DNA of 64,000 bases from JANLQX01 sp031423635 (GTDB lineage Bacteria > Actinomycetota > Acidimicrobiia > Acidimicrobiales > JANYDT01), in assembly GCA_031423635.1 (NCBI GenBank), contig JANPFX010000011.1, positions 3,669 through 67,668 on the forward strand. The letters are read 5' to 3'. Below the pieces are notes generated by a model. The model did not search any database. It was not told the DNA's origin and worked only from the letters and a program-made list of their open reading frames with translations. This document shows positions 9,240-18,086 of this stretch, piece by piece. How positions within the stretch are numbered: the stretch's first letter is position 1; each line of letters begins with the position of its first letter. A program made the translations under genes and the position numbers.

Positions 9240-10337
9240 TCAGGCCGAGACGTCGAGCGCGGCGTACGCGGGGGTGATCACGTGGTCGACGAGGTGCCGG
9301 CGCTCCACCCACGACGAGAACGACGCCTCCATGGCGTTGACCGCCAGCCGGCCCGCTTCGACGTTCGTCAGGTGATGCGACGACGCGACGGCAGCAAGCT
9401 CCGAACTCATCGTCACGTTCGACATCAGCCGGTTGTCGGTGTTGATGCCCACCCGGAACCCCATACGCAGAAAAGGGCCGATCGGGTGGTCCGCAACCGA
9501 GGCGACGGCACCGATCTGGGTGTTGCAGGTCGGTGCCATCTCCAGACAGATCTGGCGCTCGAGGACGGCCCGGGCGAGGCGGCCCATCTGCCCGGTCGCC
9601 AGATCGACATCGGCCTGCAGCCGGACCCCGTGACCGATGCGTTCCGCTCCGTGCGTGAGCGCGTCCGATAGCAACTCAAGGTCGGGGGGCTCGGAGGCGT
9701 GGATCGTGATGTGCATCTGGTTCGCCCGGGCAAACGCAAACGCATCGGCGTGCAGCGAAGGCGGCCAGCCGGTTTCGGCACCAGCGATGTCGAAGGCGAC
9801 GATCCGGGCGTCGCGTTCACGCATCCGGCCGGCAAGTTGGGCGATCTCGAGTGATCGTTGCTCCGTTCGCATCGCACAGATGATGGTGTTCACGACGATC
9901 GATCGACCGGCGGCCGCAGCCTCGGCGACGCCCGATCGGATTCCCTCCTGCACCGCCTCTACGATCGCTTCGAGCGGCAGGCCCTTGTGCACGTGGAGTT
10001 CGGGGGCGAAGCGCACCTCGGCATAGACGACACCGTCGGCGGCAAGGTCGATCGCCGCTTCACGGGCGACCCGGACGAGATCATCGGCCCTCTGCATCAC
10101 CGCGCCGGTGTGCTCGAACGTGGCGAGGTACTGCAGCAGGTCCTTCGTCTCGGCCCCGCGAACGAACCACTGATGAAGCTCTGTCGGATCGATCGACGGT
10201 AGACGCGGCGTCCATCCGACCTCGTCGGCAAGCTCCAGGATCGTCGTCGGACGAAGCCCTCCGTCGAGATGGTCGTGGAGCAAGACCTTGGGAACCTCGA
10301 CCGCGCGGGCAGGATCGAACAGCGAGCTCATGGACAT
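9240..10337 (-). CDS. add: Adenosine deaminase
   Basis: Hydrolyses adenosine (and probably deoxyadenosine) to inosine and ammonia in purine salvage. 365 aa. The zinc ligand pair LLHDHLDGG (HxH motif, residues about 18-20), substrate-binding ITIHASEP (Zn His), the GAERIGHGVRL helix with catalytic His, and EMAPTCNTQ, NTDNRLMS with the final zinc/catalytic Asp are all present. ATG 10337 is used because it lies just past the upstream gene stop; ATG 10331 is an alternative. The frame upstream of these overlaps the M20 hydrolase gene. The two genes are 8 bp apart and likely co-transcribed, consistent with purine nitrogen use. Confidence 0.93.
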   Translation of the reverse strand: MSMSSLFDPARAVEVPKVLLHDHLDGGLRPTTILELADEVGWTPRLPSIDPTELHQWFVRGAETKDLLQYLATFEHTGAVMQRADDLVRVAREAAIDLAADGVVYAEVRFAPELHVHKGLPLEAIVEAVQEGIRSGVAEAAAAGRSIVVNTIICAMRTEQRSLEIAQLAGRMRERDARIVAFDIAGAETGWPPSLHADAFAFARANQMHITIHASEPPDLELLSDALTHGAERIGHGVRLQADVDLATGQMGRLARAVLERQICLEMAPTCNTQIGAVASVADHPIGPFLRMGFRVGINTDNRLMSNVTMSSELAAVASSHHLTNVEAGRLAVNAMEASFSSWVERRHLVDHVITPAYAALDVSA

Positions 10338-10345
10338 ATGCACGC

Positions 10346-11638
10346 TTAGCTGAGCCGGGACTCCGCCCACGGGAGCATCCGGCGCACGAGGTCGTCGAAG
10401 GCCTGGACGCCCAGTTCGAGGTCGGCGAAGTTCGTGTCCTCGATGTGGGTGTGGGAAAGCCCGTAGAGCGACGGCGTGAACATCATCACGGTCGGAATGC
10501 CGCACCGGGCCATCTCGGCCGAATCATGCATCGGACCCGACGGCATCAGGTGGCGGAGCCCGCTGCGAGACTCGACGGCGTCGGCGGCGAAATCGACCAG
10601 GTCGGGATGGAAGACGATCGGATCGATCGACCAGAGCATCTCGATCTCCGCCTCGACCTTCTCGCTCTCGGCGATCCGGTGAACAAGGTCGTCGAGGCCC
10701 TTCACCATGGCGTCGAGCACGGCACGGTCGATGTGGCGCATGTCGACGGAGAACTCCGTCCGCCCGTTCACCGCAGTGGGCACCCCGGGATGTACGCGCC
10801 AAACGCCAACGGTGGCGAACGCGTCCATCTCCACCGCCATCTCCCGAATCGCGAGGGCCATGCGGCTCGCCGCCATGGTCGGATCGTGACGGAGGTAGAT
10901 CGGCGTCGCCCCCGCATGACAGGCCTGGCCCTGCACCTTCACCAGACGACGCTCGACACCGAGGATGCCGTGCAACGCCGCGAGGCGGATCCCGGCCGCT
11001 TCGAGCAGCGGACCCTGTTCGATGTGCAGCTCGGCGCTCCCGACCAGCTGACTCCGCACGTCACCAGCGGTCAGGATCGTCTCGAGATCAACGCCGTGCG
11101 CACGGACAACATCGACCAGGCGCGCTCCCGTGTTGTCCTTCAGCTCGGCGACCTTGTCGATCTCCAGCGTCCCCGACACCGCTCCCGAGCCGAAAAGACT
11201 GCGGCCGAAGCGGGCGCCTTCCTCGTCGGCCCAGTCGACGACGCTCACCCCGACGGGCAGATTCACACCGTCGCGGTGCAACCCGCGGATCACTTCAGCA
11301 CCGGCAACGACGCCGAGGGCGCCGTCGAGCCACCCACCGTTGGGGACCGAGTCCAGATGGCTCCCGAGAACGATCCGCTCGGGCCGCTCGCCCGGCAGGG
11401 TCACCCAGAGGTTGCCCGCGGCATCGACAGACTTCTCGACCGGGATCCCTTCGAAGGTCCCGGCAAACCACTCCCTGGCCTGCACCCAGGTATCGGTCCA
11501 GGCCAGGCGTCCGCTGGCCACGGTCGGCCCGGTGTTCGGTTCACCACCGACCGTCTGGGGGATCCCGTCGACGTCGACCGAGGTCAGGCGGCGGAGTTCG
11601 AGTAGGTCGTCGACAACACGCTTCGGATCGGCAGGCAT
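10346..11638 (-). CDS. M20-family amidase, hydantoinase/carbamoylase or allantoate amidohydrolase type
   Basis: Zinc-dependent hydrolase of the M20 family, 430 aa. It has the LGSHLDSVPNGGWLDGALG first metal site, the VVDWADEEGARFG catalytic Glu pair near 130-142, the HIEQGP metal ligand near 205, and the terminal SHTHIEDT metal His. These motifs define the N-carbamoyl-L-amino-acid hydrolase / allantoate amidohydrolase subgroup. With adenosine deaminase directly downstream a purine-degradation role (allantoate) is plausible, but carbamoyl-amino-acid hydrolysis cannot be excluded. No allantoinase or ureidoglycolate genes are visible nearby. Confidence 0.85.
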   Translation of the reverse strand: MPADPKRVVDDLLELRRLTSVDVDGIPQTVGGEPNTGPTVASGRLAWTDTWVQAREWFAGTFEGIPVEKSVDAAGNLWVTLPGERPERIVLGSHLDSVPNGGWLDGALGVVAGAEVIRGLHRDGVNLPVGVSVVDWADEEGARFGRSLFGSGAVSGTLEIDKVAELKDNTGARLVDVVRAHGVDLETILTAGDVRSQLVGSAELHIEQGPLLEAAGIRLAALHGILGVERRLVKVQGQACHAGATPIYLRHDPTMAASRMALAIREMAVEMDAFATVGVWRVHPGVPTAVNGRTEFSVDMRHIDRAVLDAMVKGLDDLVHRIAESEKVEAEIEMLWSIDPIVFHPDLVDFAADAVESRSGLRHLMPSGPMHDSAEMARCGIPTVMMFTPSLYGLSHTHIEDTNFADLELGVQAFDDLVRRMLPWAESRLS

Positions 11639-11733
11639 ATCCGATTCTGCCCCGTCCTCGACAGTTCGTCGACGCCACGGCGGGGAAACACCGTTGGGCC
11701 ACGTAGACCACGCGGTAGCCTGTACGCCACAAC

Positions 11734-11949
11734 GACGTTGATGGGGCCATCACCCCGGAGTCGCCGGAAGAACGGCCCGCCCCGGCAGGCTCACTAGAAC
11801 CGGACGCAAACACGGGCCCGCGTCAGTGCCCAAACGAAGCGGCCTCGCCCCAACGGGCGCGGGCAAGCGGGGTGGTACCGCGGTGTGTGCGCCGAACAGC
11901 GCATCCGTCGTCCCCGGTCGACACGCGACACGACCGAACGAGGACGACC
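11734..11949 (+). promoter_or_regulatory. T-box riboswitch (Ile), translational type
   Basis: Leader of ileS. The conserved T-box sequence GGGGTGGTACCGCGG lies at 11869-11883; its UGGU (11873-11876) can pair with the ACCA 3' end of uncharged tRNA-Ile. A very short stem I (CGAC 11734-11737 with GTCG 11761-11764; GGGG 11744-11747 with CCCC 11754-11757) leaves a CCATCA loop presenting an ATC isoleucine codon at 11750-11752. GTCGTCC (11907-11913) is exactly complementary to GGACGAC (11942-11948), which overlaps the Shine-Dalgarno GAGGA just before the ATG. This is a sequestrator that the antisequestrator (CCCC with the GGGG of the T-box) would open. This matches the ultrashort stem I T-boxes known from actinobacterial ileS genes. 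Confidence 0.9.
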
Positions 11950-14900
11950 ATGAGCGACACCACCAGACCAACGACGCCGTACCCGACGGTCGATCCGTCG
12001 CCGTCGTTCCCCAAGCTCGAAGAGCGGATCATCGCGCAGTGGCAGGACGAAAGGACCTTTGAGCGGTCGGTGGAGCAACGCGCCGCCGGCGTCGACGGCG
12101 CTAACGAGTACGTGTTCTACGACGGCCCGCCATTCGCCAACGGCCTCCCCCACTACGGTCACCTCCTCACCAGCTACGTCAAGGACGTCATCCCCCGCTA
12201 CCGGACGATGCGGGGCCGGCGGGTCGAGCGTCGTTTCGGGTGGGACACCCACGGCATGCCCGCCGAGGTGCATGCGGAGAACGAGCTCGGCGTCAGCGGT
12301 CACAACGAGATCAAAGCCTTCGGTATCGACCGGTTCAACGACGCGTGCCGCACGAGCGTGCTGCGCTACACCCACGAGTGGGAGGCGTACATCAACCGCG
12401 CCGCCCGCTGGGTCGACTTCGCCAACGACTACAAGACCCTCGACCTGCCCTACATGGAGTCGGTCATGTGGGCCTTCAAGACGCTCCACGACAAGGGGCT
12501 CATCTACGAGGGCTACAAGGTCATGCCCTACTGCTGGCGCTGCGAGACCCCGCTCAGCAACACCGAGCTGAAGATGGACGACGTCTACAAGAATCGCCAG
12601 GACCCGGCGGTCACCGTCACGTTCCCCCTCGTCGACGACGCCGGCCACGACACGGGCGAGGTGCTCCTCGCCTGGACCACCACGCCGTGGACGCTCCCGT
12701 CGAACCTTGCGTGCGCGGTTGGACCGGAGATCGAATACGCGAGGATGCTCGACGCCTCCGACGGGAAGACCTACATCCTCGCGACAGCACGTGTCGAGGC
12801 GTATGCGAAGGAGCTGAGCAGTGCGACGTCCGTGGGCACGGTCACGGGTTCAGACCTCGTCGGTCGTCACTACCGTCCGCTCTACGACTTCTTCAGCACA
12901 CATACCAACGCGTTCCAGGTAGCGGCGGCTGACTACGTGACCACCGAAGACGGCACCGGCATCGTCCACATCGCCCCGGCCTTCGGTGAGGAGGACAAGG
13001 TGGTCACCGACGCGCTCGGCATCGAGGTCGTCAACCCAGTAGGCCCGAGCGGCCGCTTCACCGCGGAGGTGCCGACGTACGAAGGCCAGCTCGTCCACGA
13101 CGCCAACCCAGTCATCATCAAAGACCTGCGCAGCCACGGCCGTCTTGTCCGCCATGACTCGTACGACCACTCCGTCCCGCACTGCTGGCGCTGCAACGCT
13201 CCACTGATCTATCGCGCGCTGTCGAGCTGGTTCGTTGAGGTCACGAAATTCCGCGACCGCATGGTCGAGCTCAACCAGCAGATCACGTGGGTGCCCGAGC
13301 ACGTGCGCGACGGCGTGTTCGGCAATTGGCTCGCCAGCGCCCGCGACTGGGGCATCTCCCGCAACCGGTTCTGGGGCTCACCGATACCGGTGTGGAAGTC
13401 CGACGATCCGACCTACCCGCGCCTCGATGTGTACGGTTCGCTCGACGACATCGAGCGGGACTTCGGTGTCCGCCCGAACGACCTGCACCGCCCCTTCATC
13501 GACGATCTCGTCCGCCCGAACCCCGACGACCCTACAGGTGCATCGATGATGCGCCGAGTCCCCGAGGTGCTCGACTGCTGGTTCGAATCCGGGTCGATGC
13601 CGTTCGCCCAGGTGCACTATCCGTTCGAGAACAAGGACTGGTTCGAGCACCACTATCCCGGCGACTTCATCGTCGAATACATCGGCCAGACGCGCGGGTG
13701 GTTCTACACCCTGCACGTCCTTGCGACAGCGCTGTTCGACCGACCGGCGTTCGACACCTGCGTGGCCCACGGCATCGTGCTCGGCAGCGACGGGGCGAAG
13801 ATGTCGAAGAGCCTCAAGAACTACCCCGACGTGTACCACGTGTTTGATTCCTACGGCTCGGACGCGATGCGCTGGTACCTCATGTCGTCCCCGGTGCTCC
13901 GCGGCGGCGACTTCGCCGTGACCGAGACCGGCATCCGAGACGCCGTCCGCCATGTCGTGCTTCCGATCTGGAACACCTATTCGTTCTTCACCATGTACGC
14001 AAACGCAAGTACACATACGGCATCGCGGCGCACGACATCGGGCGATCCGCTCGACCAGTACGTCCTCGGCAAGCTCGGCGTTCTCGTTCGGCACGTCACC
14101 GCGCAGTACGAGGTGTACGACCTCTTCGGCGCGTGCGCGTCGATCCGCGCGTTCCTCGATGCACTCACCAATTGGTATGTGCGCAGATCACGTGAGCGCT
14201 TCTGGGACGGAGATCCGGAAGCCTTCGACGTCCTGTGGACGGTGCTCGTCACACTGTGCCAGGTTGCCGCCCCGCTCCTTCCGCTCACCACGGAAGCAGT
14301 GTGGGAGGGACTCGTCGGCAACGGCTCGATCCATCTCACCGATTGGCCCAGCGCCGACGATCTCGTTGTCGACGAAGCCCTGGTATCCGCCATGGACCGG
14401 GTGCGTGACGTCTGCAGCGCGGCATCGGCCGTGCGGAAGTCGTCGGGCCGTCGCGTCCGTCAGCCGCTTGCATCGCTGACCGTTGCCGCCGACGACGCGC
14501 GGGTGCTGAGCCCCTTCGAGTCGATCATCGCCGACGAGCTGAACGTGAAGTCGGTCGTGCTCTCGGGCGACCTCGCAGCCGCCGGCCGTTTCGAGCTCCA
14601 GGTGGTCCCAGGGGCCCTCGGGCCGCGCATCGGCAAGGTCGTCCAGCAGGTCATCGGAGCCGTGAAGAAGGGCGAGTGGACCCAGGACCCGTCCACCGGG
14701 GTGGTGACCGCAGCCGGCGTCGAACTCCAAGAAGGGGAGTACTCCCTGAAGCTGGTGGCCGCCGACCCGGACCGTTCGGCCGCGCTCCCGCGCAACTCCG
14801 GGGTCGTCGTGCTCGACACCGACCTCACTCACGAGCTCATTGCCGAGGGACTCGCCCGTGACGCTGTACGGGTCGTGCAGCAGGCCCGCAAGGACGGCGG

Positions 14901-15105
14901 GCTCCACATCAGCGATCGCATCGCGCTCACCCTGACCACGTCCGACCCTGTTCTTGCGGGCGCGCTCCGAACCCATGAATCGTTGATCGTCGGCGAGGTG
15001 CTGGCGACGTCGTTCGCCGTGGTCGTCGGACCCGTTGAAACCGAGAGCGCCACTGCTGTCGGCGACGACGACGGCCTCCTGGCCGTTCACATCGCAAAGG
15101 CGTAG
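11950..15105 (+). CDS. ileS: Isoleucyl-tRNA synthetase
   Basis: Charges tRNA-Ile with isoleucine in the cytoplasm. 1051 aa. Class I signature PHYGH (HIGH equivalent) at about residue 67-71, KMSKS at about 617-621, the CP1 editing domain between them with the TTPWTLPSN editing-site motif, a zinc-like CWRC pair, and a C-terminal anticodon-binding domain. Length and motif form match the eukaryote-like type II IleRS of mycobacteria, which is naturally less sensitive to mupirocin (family knowledge). ATG 11950 follows GAGGA by 5 nt, and that site is masked by the T-box sequestrator. The stop overlaps the next GTG by one base (TAGTG). Confidence 0.96.
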   Translation: MSDTTRPTTPYPTVDPSPSFPKLEERIIAQWQDERTFERSVEQRAAGVDGANEYVFYDGPPFANGLPHYGHLLTSYVKDVIPRYRTMRGRRVERRFGWDTHGMPAEVHAENELGVSGHNEIKAFGIDRFNDACRTSVLRYTHEWEAYINRAARWVDFANDYKTLDLPYMESVMWAFKTLHDKGLIYEGYKVMPYCWRCETPLSNTELKMDDVYKNRQDPAVTVTFPLVDDAGHDTGEVLLAWTTTPWTLPSNLACAVGPEIEYARMLDASDGKTYILATARVEAYAKELSSATSVGTVTGSDLVGRHYRPLYDFFSTHTNAFQVAAADYVTTEDGTGIVHIAPAFGEEDKVVTDALGIEVVNPVGPSGRFTAEVPTYEGQLVHDANPVIIKDLRSHGRLVRHDSYDHSVPHCWRCNAPLIYRALSSWFVEVTKFRDRMVELNQQITWVPEHVRDGVFGNWLASARDWGISRNRFWGSPIPVWKSDDPTYPRLDVYGSLDDIERDFGVRPNDLHRPFIDDLVRPNPDDPTGASMMRRVPEVLDCWFESGSMPFAQVHYPFENKDWFEHHYPGDFIVEYIGQTRGWFYTLHVLATALFDRPAFDTCVAHGIVLGSDGAKMSKSLKNYPDVYHVFDSYGSDAMRWYLMSSPVLRGGDFAVTETGIRDAVRHVVLPIWNTYSFFTMYANASTHTASRRTTSGDPLDQYVLGKLGVLVRHVTAQYEVYDLFGACASIRAFLDALTNWYVRRSRERFWDGDPEAFDVLWTVLVTLCQVAAPLLPLTTEAVWEGLVGNGSIHLTDWPSADDLVVDEALVSAMDRVRDVCSAASAVRKSSGRRVRQPLASLTVAADDARVLSPFESIIADELNVKSVVLSGDLAAAGRFELQVVPGALGPRIGKVVQQVIGAVKKGEWTQDPSTGVVTAAGVELQEGEYSLKLVAADPDRSAALPRNSGVVVLDTDLTHELIAEGLARDAVRVVQQARKDGGLHISDRIALTLTTSDPVLAGALRTHESLIVGEVLATSFAVVVGPVETESATAVGDDDGLLAVHIAKA

Positions 15106-15536
15106 TGGTCGCTTTGTCGGAGCCGTACTTCGAGCCGACTCAGGAGTCCGGGGCGGCGTTGTTCCGCCGCGGCATCGCCGGACCGATCGTGATGCTCAAC
15201 CTCCTTCGTTTCCGAACTGTGGCGGACTACTCGGCGAACCCGGAACTCGCTCCGGCATCGCCGGTCTCCGGGGCCGAGGCGTACCGGCGGTACGTGGACT
15301 TCACCAAGCCGTTCCTCCACGACAGCGGCGGCGAGGTGCTCTTCGAGGGCGACGGTGGACACTTCTTCATCGGTCCGCCCGACGAACGGTGGGACGCGGT
15401 GCTGCTCATCCGCCAGAGCTCACTCGACGCGTTCTTCGCGTTCGCAACGAACGCCGACTACCTCGCCGGTATCGGCCATCGCACGGCAGCGATCGAAGAC
15501 TCCCGCCTCCTCCCCCTGGTTCCGACCACACACTGA
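15105..15536 (+). CDS. DUF1330-family protein
   Basis: 143 aa, GTG start sharing one base with the ileS stop (TAGTG), so probably translated by coupling. It has the dimeric ferredoxin-like DUF1330 layout: PIVMLNLLRFR near residue 28, the GAEAYRRY central helix, DAVLLIRQSSLDAF and a terminal DSRLLPLVP. The biochemical role of DUF1330 proteins is unknown, and nothing in it links to translation beyond position. The downstream double-hairpin repeat probably ends the ileS transcript. Confidence 0.75.
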   Translation: MVALSEPYFEPTQESGAALFRRGIAGPIVMLNLLRFRTVADYSANPELAPASPVSGAEAYRRYVDFTKPFLHDSGGEVLFEGDGGHFFIGPPDERWDAVLLIRQSSLDAFFAFATNADYLAGIGHRTAAIEDSRLLPLVPTTH

Positions 15537-15569
15537 CACCCCATCCGGTCGACCCGCTGCAGCCCACTG

Positions 15570-15634
15570 GGAGAGAGGTTGCCCCCATATATGGGGGCAA
15601 AACACCTCCCAACGCCGCTCGGAGGTGTTTCGCC
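15570..15634. repeat. Double-hairpin palindromic repeat, copy A
   Basis: Two adjacent hairpins. GCCCCCATATATGGGGGC at 15581-15598 is a perfect 18-bp palindrome. It is followed by AAACACCTCC (15600-15609) pairing with GGAGGTGTTT (15621-15630) across an 11-nt loop, with a GAGAGAGGTT flank on the left. It lies between the convergent DUF1330 and OmpA-family genes, where it can serve as a bidirectional terminator. A second copy in the opposite orientation is at 18281-18345. Confidence 0.85.
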
Positions 15635-15698
15635 GCATGGTCGACCCGACGAACCGAGGCGCCCGACGAACGGTGAGGCAACCTCTCGTGCAGTGCGA

Positions 15699-16859
15699 TC
15701 AGCCGGTGAAGGCGACTTCCCGGTCGCCGGTCCCTTCCGCTCCGAAGAACACGATCTCGACACGACGGTTGGCGGCGCGTCCCTCTGCGGTGGCGTTCGA
15801 GGCCACCGGGAAACGGTCGCCGTGGGCGATCGCGGAGACCCGATCACGGCCGACCCCTCCCGAGACCAGGGCGGAGACCACCGAGCCTGCCCGGGCCCGG
15901 CTGACGGCGAGATTGGTCAGGCGCGTCCCCCAGCCGTCGGCGTGTCCGACAACCTTGATCCGCACGTCGGGATTCGCGTCGAGATAGGCAACCAGTTCGT
16001 CGACCGCAGTATTCGAGTCTCCGGTCAACGCAGAACTCTCCGAGTCGAAGAAGATCTTCATGGGCGGCGCCGCCTCCGGAGTCTCGCCCCCACCGGAGTC
16101 TGCCGGGGCGAACTCGAGCGTGGTCGGCGCCGCGTTTGGCGCCGATGCGACCGTCGTCGGCGGGGCAGCCGTCGTTGACTCGACCGGTGGCGCGATGGTC
16201 GTCTCGGCGGGCGCACCACCTCCTGGAGTGGCACCGGCCTCCGTGGCCTCACTCGCGACTACGGCGTCGCCCCGGGCCACGACCGTGGTCACGGCCGCCG
16301 TCGTGTCCGCACGAGAATCCTGGGCGATACTGCCGGCCAAATCGGCTGCGACCGCAGAATCCACGGCCGCCATGCCCTCCTTCACGTTGCGAACACCTTC
16401 GATCCGGCGGACGAGATCGTGCGCGGCATCGGTGTCGGCGCCCGGCCGCAGGCCGGTGATGATCGCGTCCCGTCCATGGACACGCACCGTGGCGCCGGGA
16501 AATTTCGACGAGAGCGCATCTTGCGCCTTGTCCGTCAGACGACCATCGGGATCCGCCCAGCTGTAGTTGATGGCGCTGAGCCCGGTGAGGGCGGCAGTAC
16601 CACCGAGAAGCAGCGGCCACGCTTTGCGTCGTTCCCAGCCGACCTCACCCGCAGACCCGGGGCCCGACGAAACTGGAGACTCGACAGGACCGGCGGAGCG
16701 ACCCTTCTGCCCGGTGCGGATCCGCCCAACACTCGACGCATCTCCCGAGCTACCAGCCGATGCACTGCGCACCGCTGACGGTGGCTTTGCCGGCCCGGCG
16801 GAGCGACCCTTCTGCCCGGTCGGAACCTTCGTCGGCTTCTTGGAGTTGTTGGCCATCAT
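15699..16859 (-). CDS. BON/OmpA-domain envelope protein (ArfA-like)
   Basis: 386 aa. N-terminal cytoplasmic basic region with the phrase TGQKGRSAGP repeated twice (about residues 14-24 and 49-58), one membrane helix near 82-98 (AWPLLLGGTAALTGLSAI), a BON-like domain at about 105-160, a Thr/Pro/Ala-rich linker, then an OmpA/MotB-type peptidoglycan-binding domain at about 265-375 (FFDSESSALT, VVGHADGWG, NLAVSRARA, NRRVEIVF). Membrane anchor + BON + OmpA is the layout of mycobacterial OmpATb/ArfA. It starts 4 bp after the stop of the coiled-coil gene, so the two are likely an operon and may form an envelope complex. Confidence 0.85.
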   Translation of the reverse strand: MMANNSKKPTKVPTGQKGRSAGPAKPPSAVRSASAGSSGDASSVGRIRTGQKGRSAGPVESPVSSGPGSAGEVGWERRKAWPLLLGGTAALTGLSAINYSWADPDGRLTDKAQDALSSKFPGATVRVHGRDAIITGLRPGADTDAAHDLVRRIEGVRNVKEGMAAVDSAVAADLAGSIAQDSRADTTAAVTTVVARGDAVVASEATEAGATPGGGAPAETTIAPPVESTTAAPPTTVASAPNAAPTTLEFAPADSGGGETPEAAPPMKIFFDSESSALTGDSNTAVDELVAYLDANPDVRIKVVGHADGWGTRLTNLAVSRARAGSVVSALVSGGVGRDRVSAIAHGDRFPVASNATAEGRAANRRVEIVFFGAEGTGDREVAFTG

Positions 16860-16862
16860 CGG

Positions 16863-18086
16863 TCACCGAGCGTCATCACGACCGGCCACCAACCGGTCGA
16901 CGAGTGACTGGAAGCCGGTCTCGTCTCCGTCACGGAGCAACGCCGCCTGGGAGGCCCACGAGTCGGCGCTCGGGATGAACGAGACCCCGCCCTCGTTCAC
17001 GATCGAACGAACATCGTCCACCGGCAGTGCCGCCAGACGTCGGAAGGTGCGGACCCCGCCCGAACGCAGGATCTCGTTGATCTTGGGACCGATGCCTTCG
17101 ATGCGCAGCAGGTCGTCTCCTTGCACGTCTTCAGCTTCGAAGGCGTCGCCGCTCCCCGGATCGACACCGTCGGCGAAACTCTGAACGGCACCCGACCCGA
17201 AGACGCGCAGCTTCGTTGCCTCGAGATTCGAGACCAGACCCTGGACCTCGACGTGCTTGGCGTCGAGGTCGGCCCGGAGACGCGCCATGTCCGCGGCACA
17301 TCCATCGTGCTCTGCCGTCAGTCTGGTCAGGTCGTCTTCCGCGGATTCCGTCCGGCGGCGCAGCTCGGCGAGCGACTTCTCATGGTCGCTCCGCAACCCG
17401 GAGAGGGTTCGGTCACGGTCGCCATGCGCGTCCTGCCATGCCCGCTCGTGCTCGGCCCGGAGGGCGGCGACAGCTGCTTCATGCGTGGCGGCCTGGGCGG
17501 CGAGACGACCGTCGTAGTCGACCCGAAGCTGAGCGAGGGCGGCGTCGTGTTCCGAGCTGAGATCGGCGAGGCGACCGTCGGTGTCGGTTCGCATCGTGGC
17601 CAGGGCGGCGTGATTGTCGGCATTGGCTGCCACGAGTTGCGCTCGGAGTTCCTCGATGAGCACCCGCTGGCTCGCCACCTGTCCGCGCAGGTCCCGGGTC
17701 TCGCCGGAGGCCGCCGAGGACGCGAGGGCAGCAGCCTCGAGCTGCGACCGCAGGGAGCCGACCGACTCGTCCCGATCGGCCAGGGCTGCCTTCGCCGCGG
17801 AGTGCTCGAAGGACAGCGCCGCAAACTCCTTGATCTTCGCGTCGCGGTCGGCGAGGACCTTTTCGTGCCCGACCTGCAGCGCCGCAAGCTCGGCCGCCCG
17901 GGCGGCGAGAACGCCATCGTTCACCCTGCGGTGGTCCGCCTCCTCGTCACCGGAGAAACGGGTGACCGAACCCGTCGGGGGCGAACCGGCGTCTTTCGAC
18001 CTCTTCCACAGCAGCCGATGGAAGAGCGCACCGAGGCCAAACGATGCGACCGCGAGGAAGAACGACTGGATCAGGAACCACTTCAT
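16863..18086 (-). CDS. Membrane-anchored coiled-coil protein with C-terminal HhH domain
   Basis: 407 aa. ATG 18086 starts an N-terminal membrane helix (MKWFLIQSFFLAVASFGLGALF). Longer frames upstream run through the palindromic repeat and are not credible. Residues about 60-320 form a long Ala/Arg/Asp/Glu-rich coiled coil with heptad-like repeats (LRSDHE, ALRAEHE, QLRVDYD, TMRTDTD), and about 340-385 carry a helix-hairpin-helix fold (LLRIEGIGPKINEIL then RTFRRLA) like those in DUF4332/L21-type proteins. No enzymatic motif. Co-transcribed with the OmpA-domain gene; the pair suggests a scaffold between membrane and cell wall, or with DNA via HhH. Function is inferred only. Confidence 0.75.
   Translation of the reverse strand: MKWFLIQSFFLAVASFGLGALFHRLLWKRSKDAGSPPTGSVTRFSGDEEADHRRVNDGVLAARAAELAALQVGHEKVLADRDAKIKEFAALSFEHSAAKAALADRDESVGSLRSQLEAAALASSAASGETRDLRGQVASQRVLIEELRAQLVAANADNHAALATMRTDTDGRLADLSSEHDAALAQLRVDYDGRLAAQAATHEAAVAALRAEHERAWQDAHGDRDRTLSGLRSDHEKSLAELRRRTESAEDDLTRLTAEHDGCAADMARLRADLDAKHVEVQGLVSNLEATKLRVFGSGAVQSFADGVDPGSGDAFEAEDVQGDDLLRIEGIGPKINEILRSGGVRTFRRLAALPVDDVRSIVNEGGVSFIPSADSWASQAALLRDGDETGFQSLVDRLVAGRDDAR

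Noticed and set aside
13580..13600. GGTTCGAATCC-like word that resembles a tRNA T-loop
   Set aside because: It lies inside ileS as the codons for CWFESG and has no acceptor, D or anticodon stem around it.
15699..15720. VAFTG at the very C-terminus of the OmpA-domain protein as a sortase signal
   Set aside because: It is the last five residues, with no hydrophobic segment or basic tail after it, so it cannot be a cell-wall sorting signal.
16060..16566. Ala/Ser/Val-rich plus-strand frame opposite the OmpA gene
   Set aside because: Shadow of the Thr/Pro/Ala linker of the minus-strand gene; no RBS or homologous domain.
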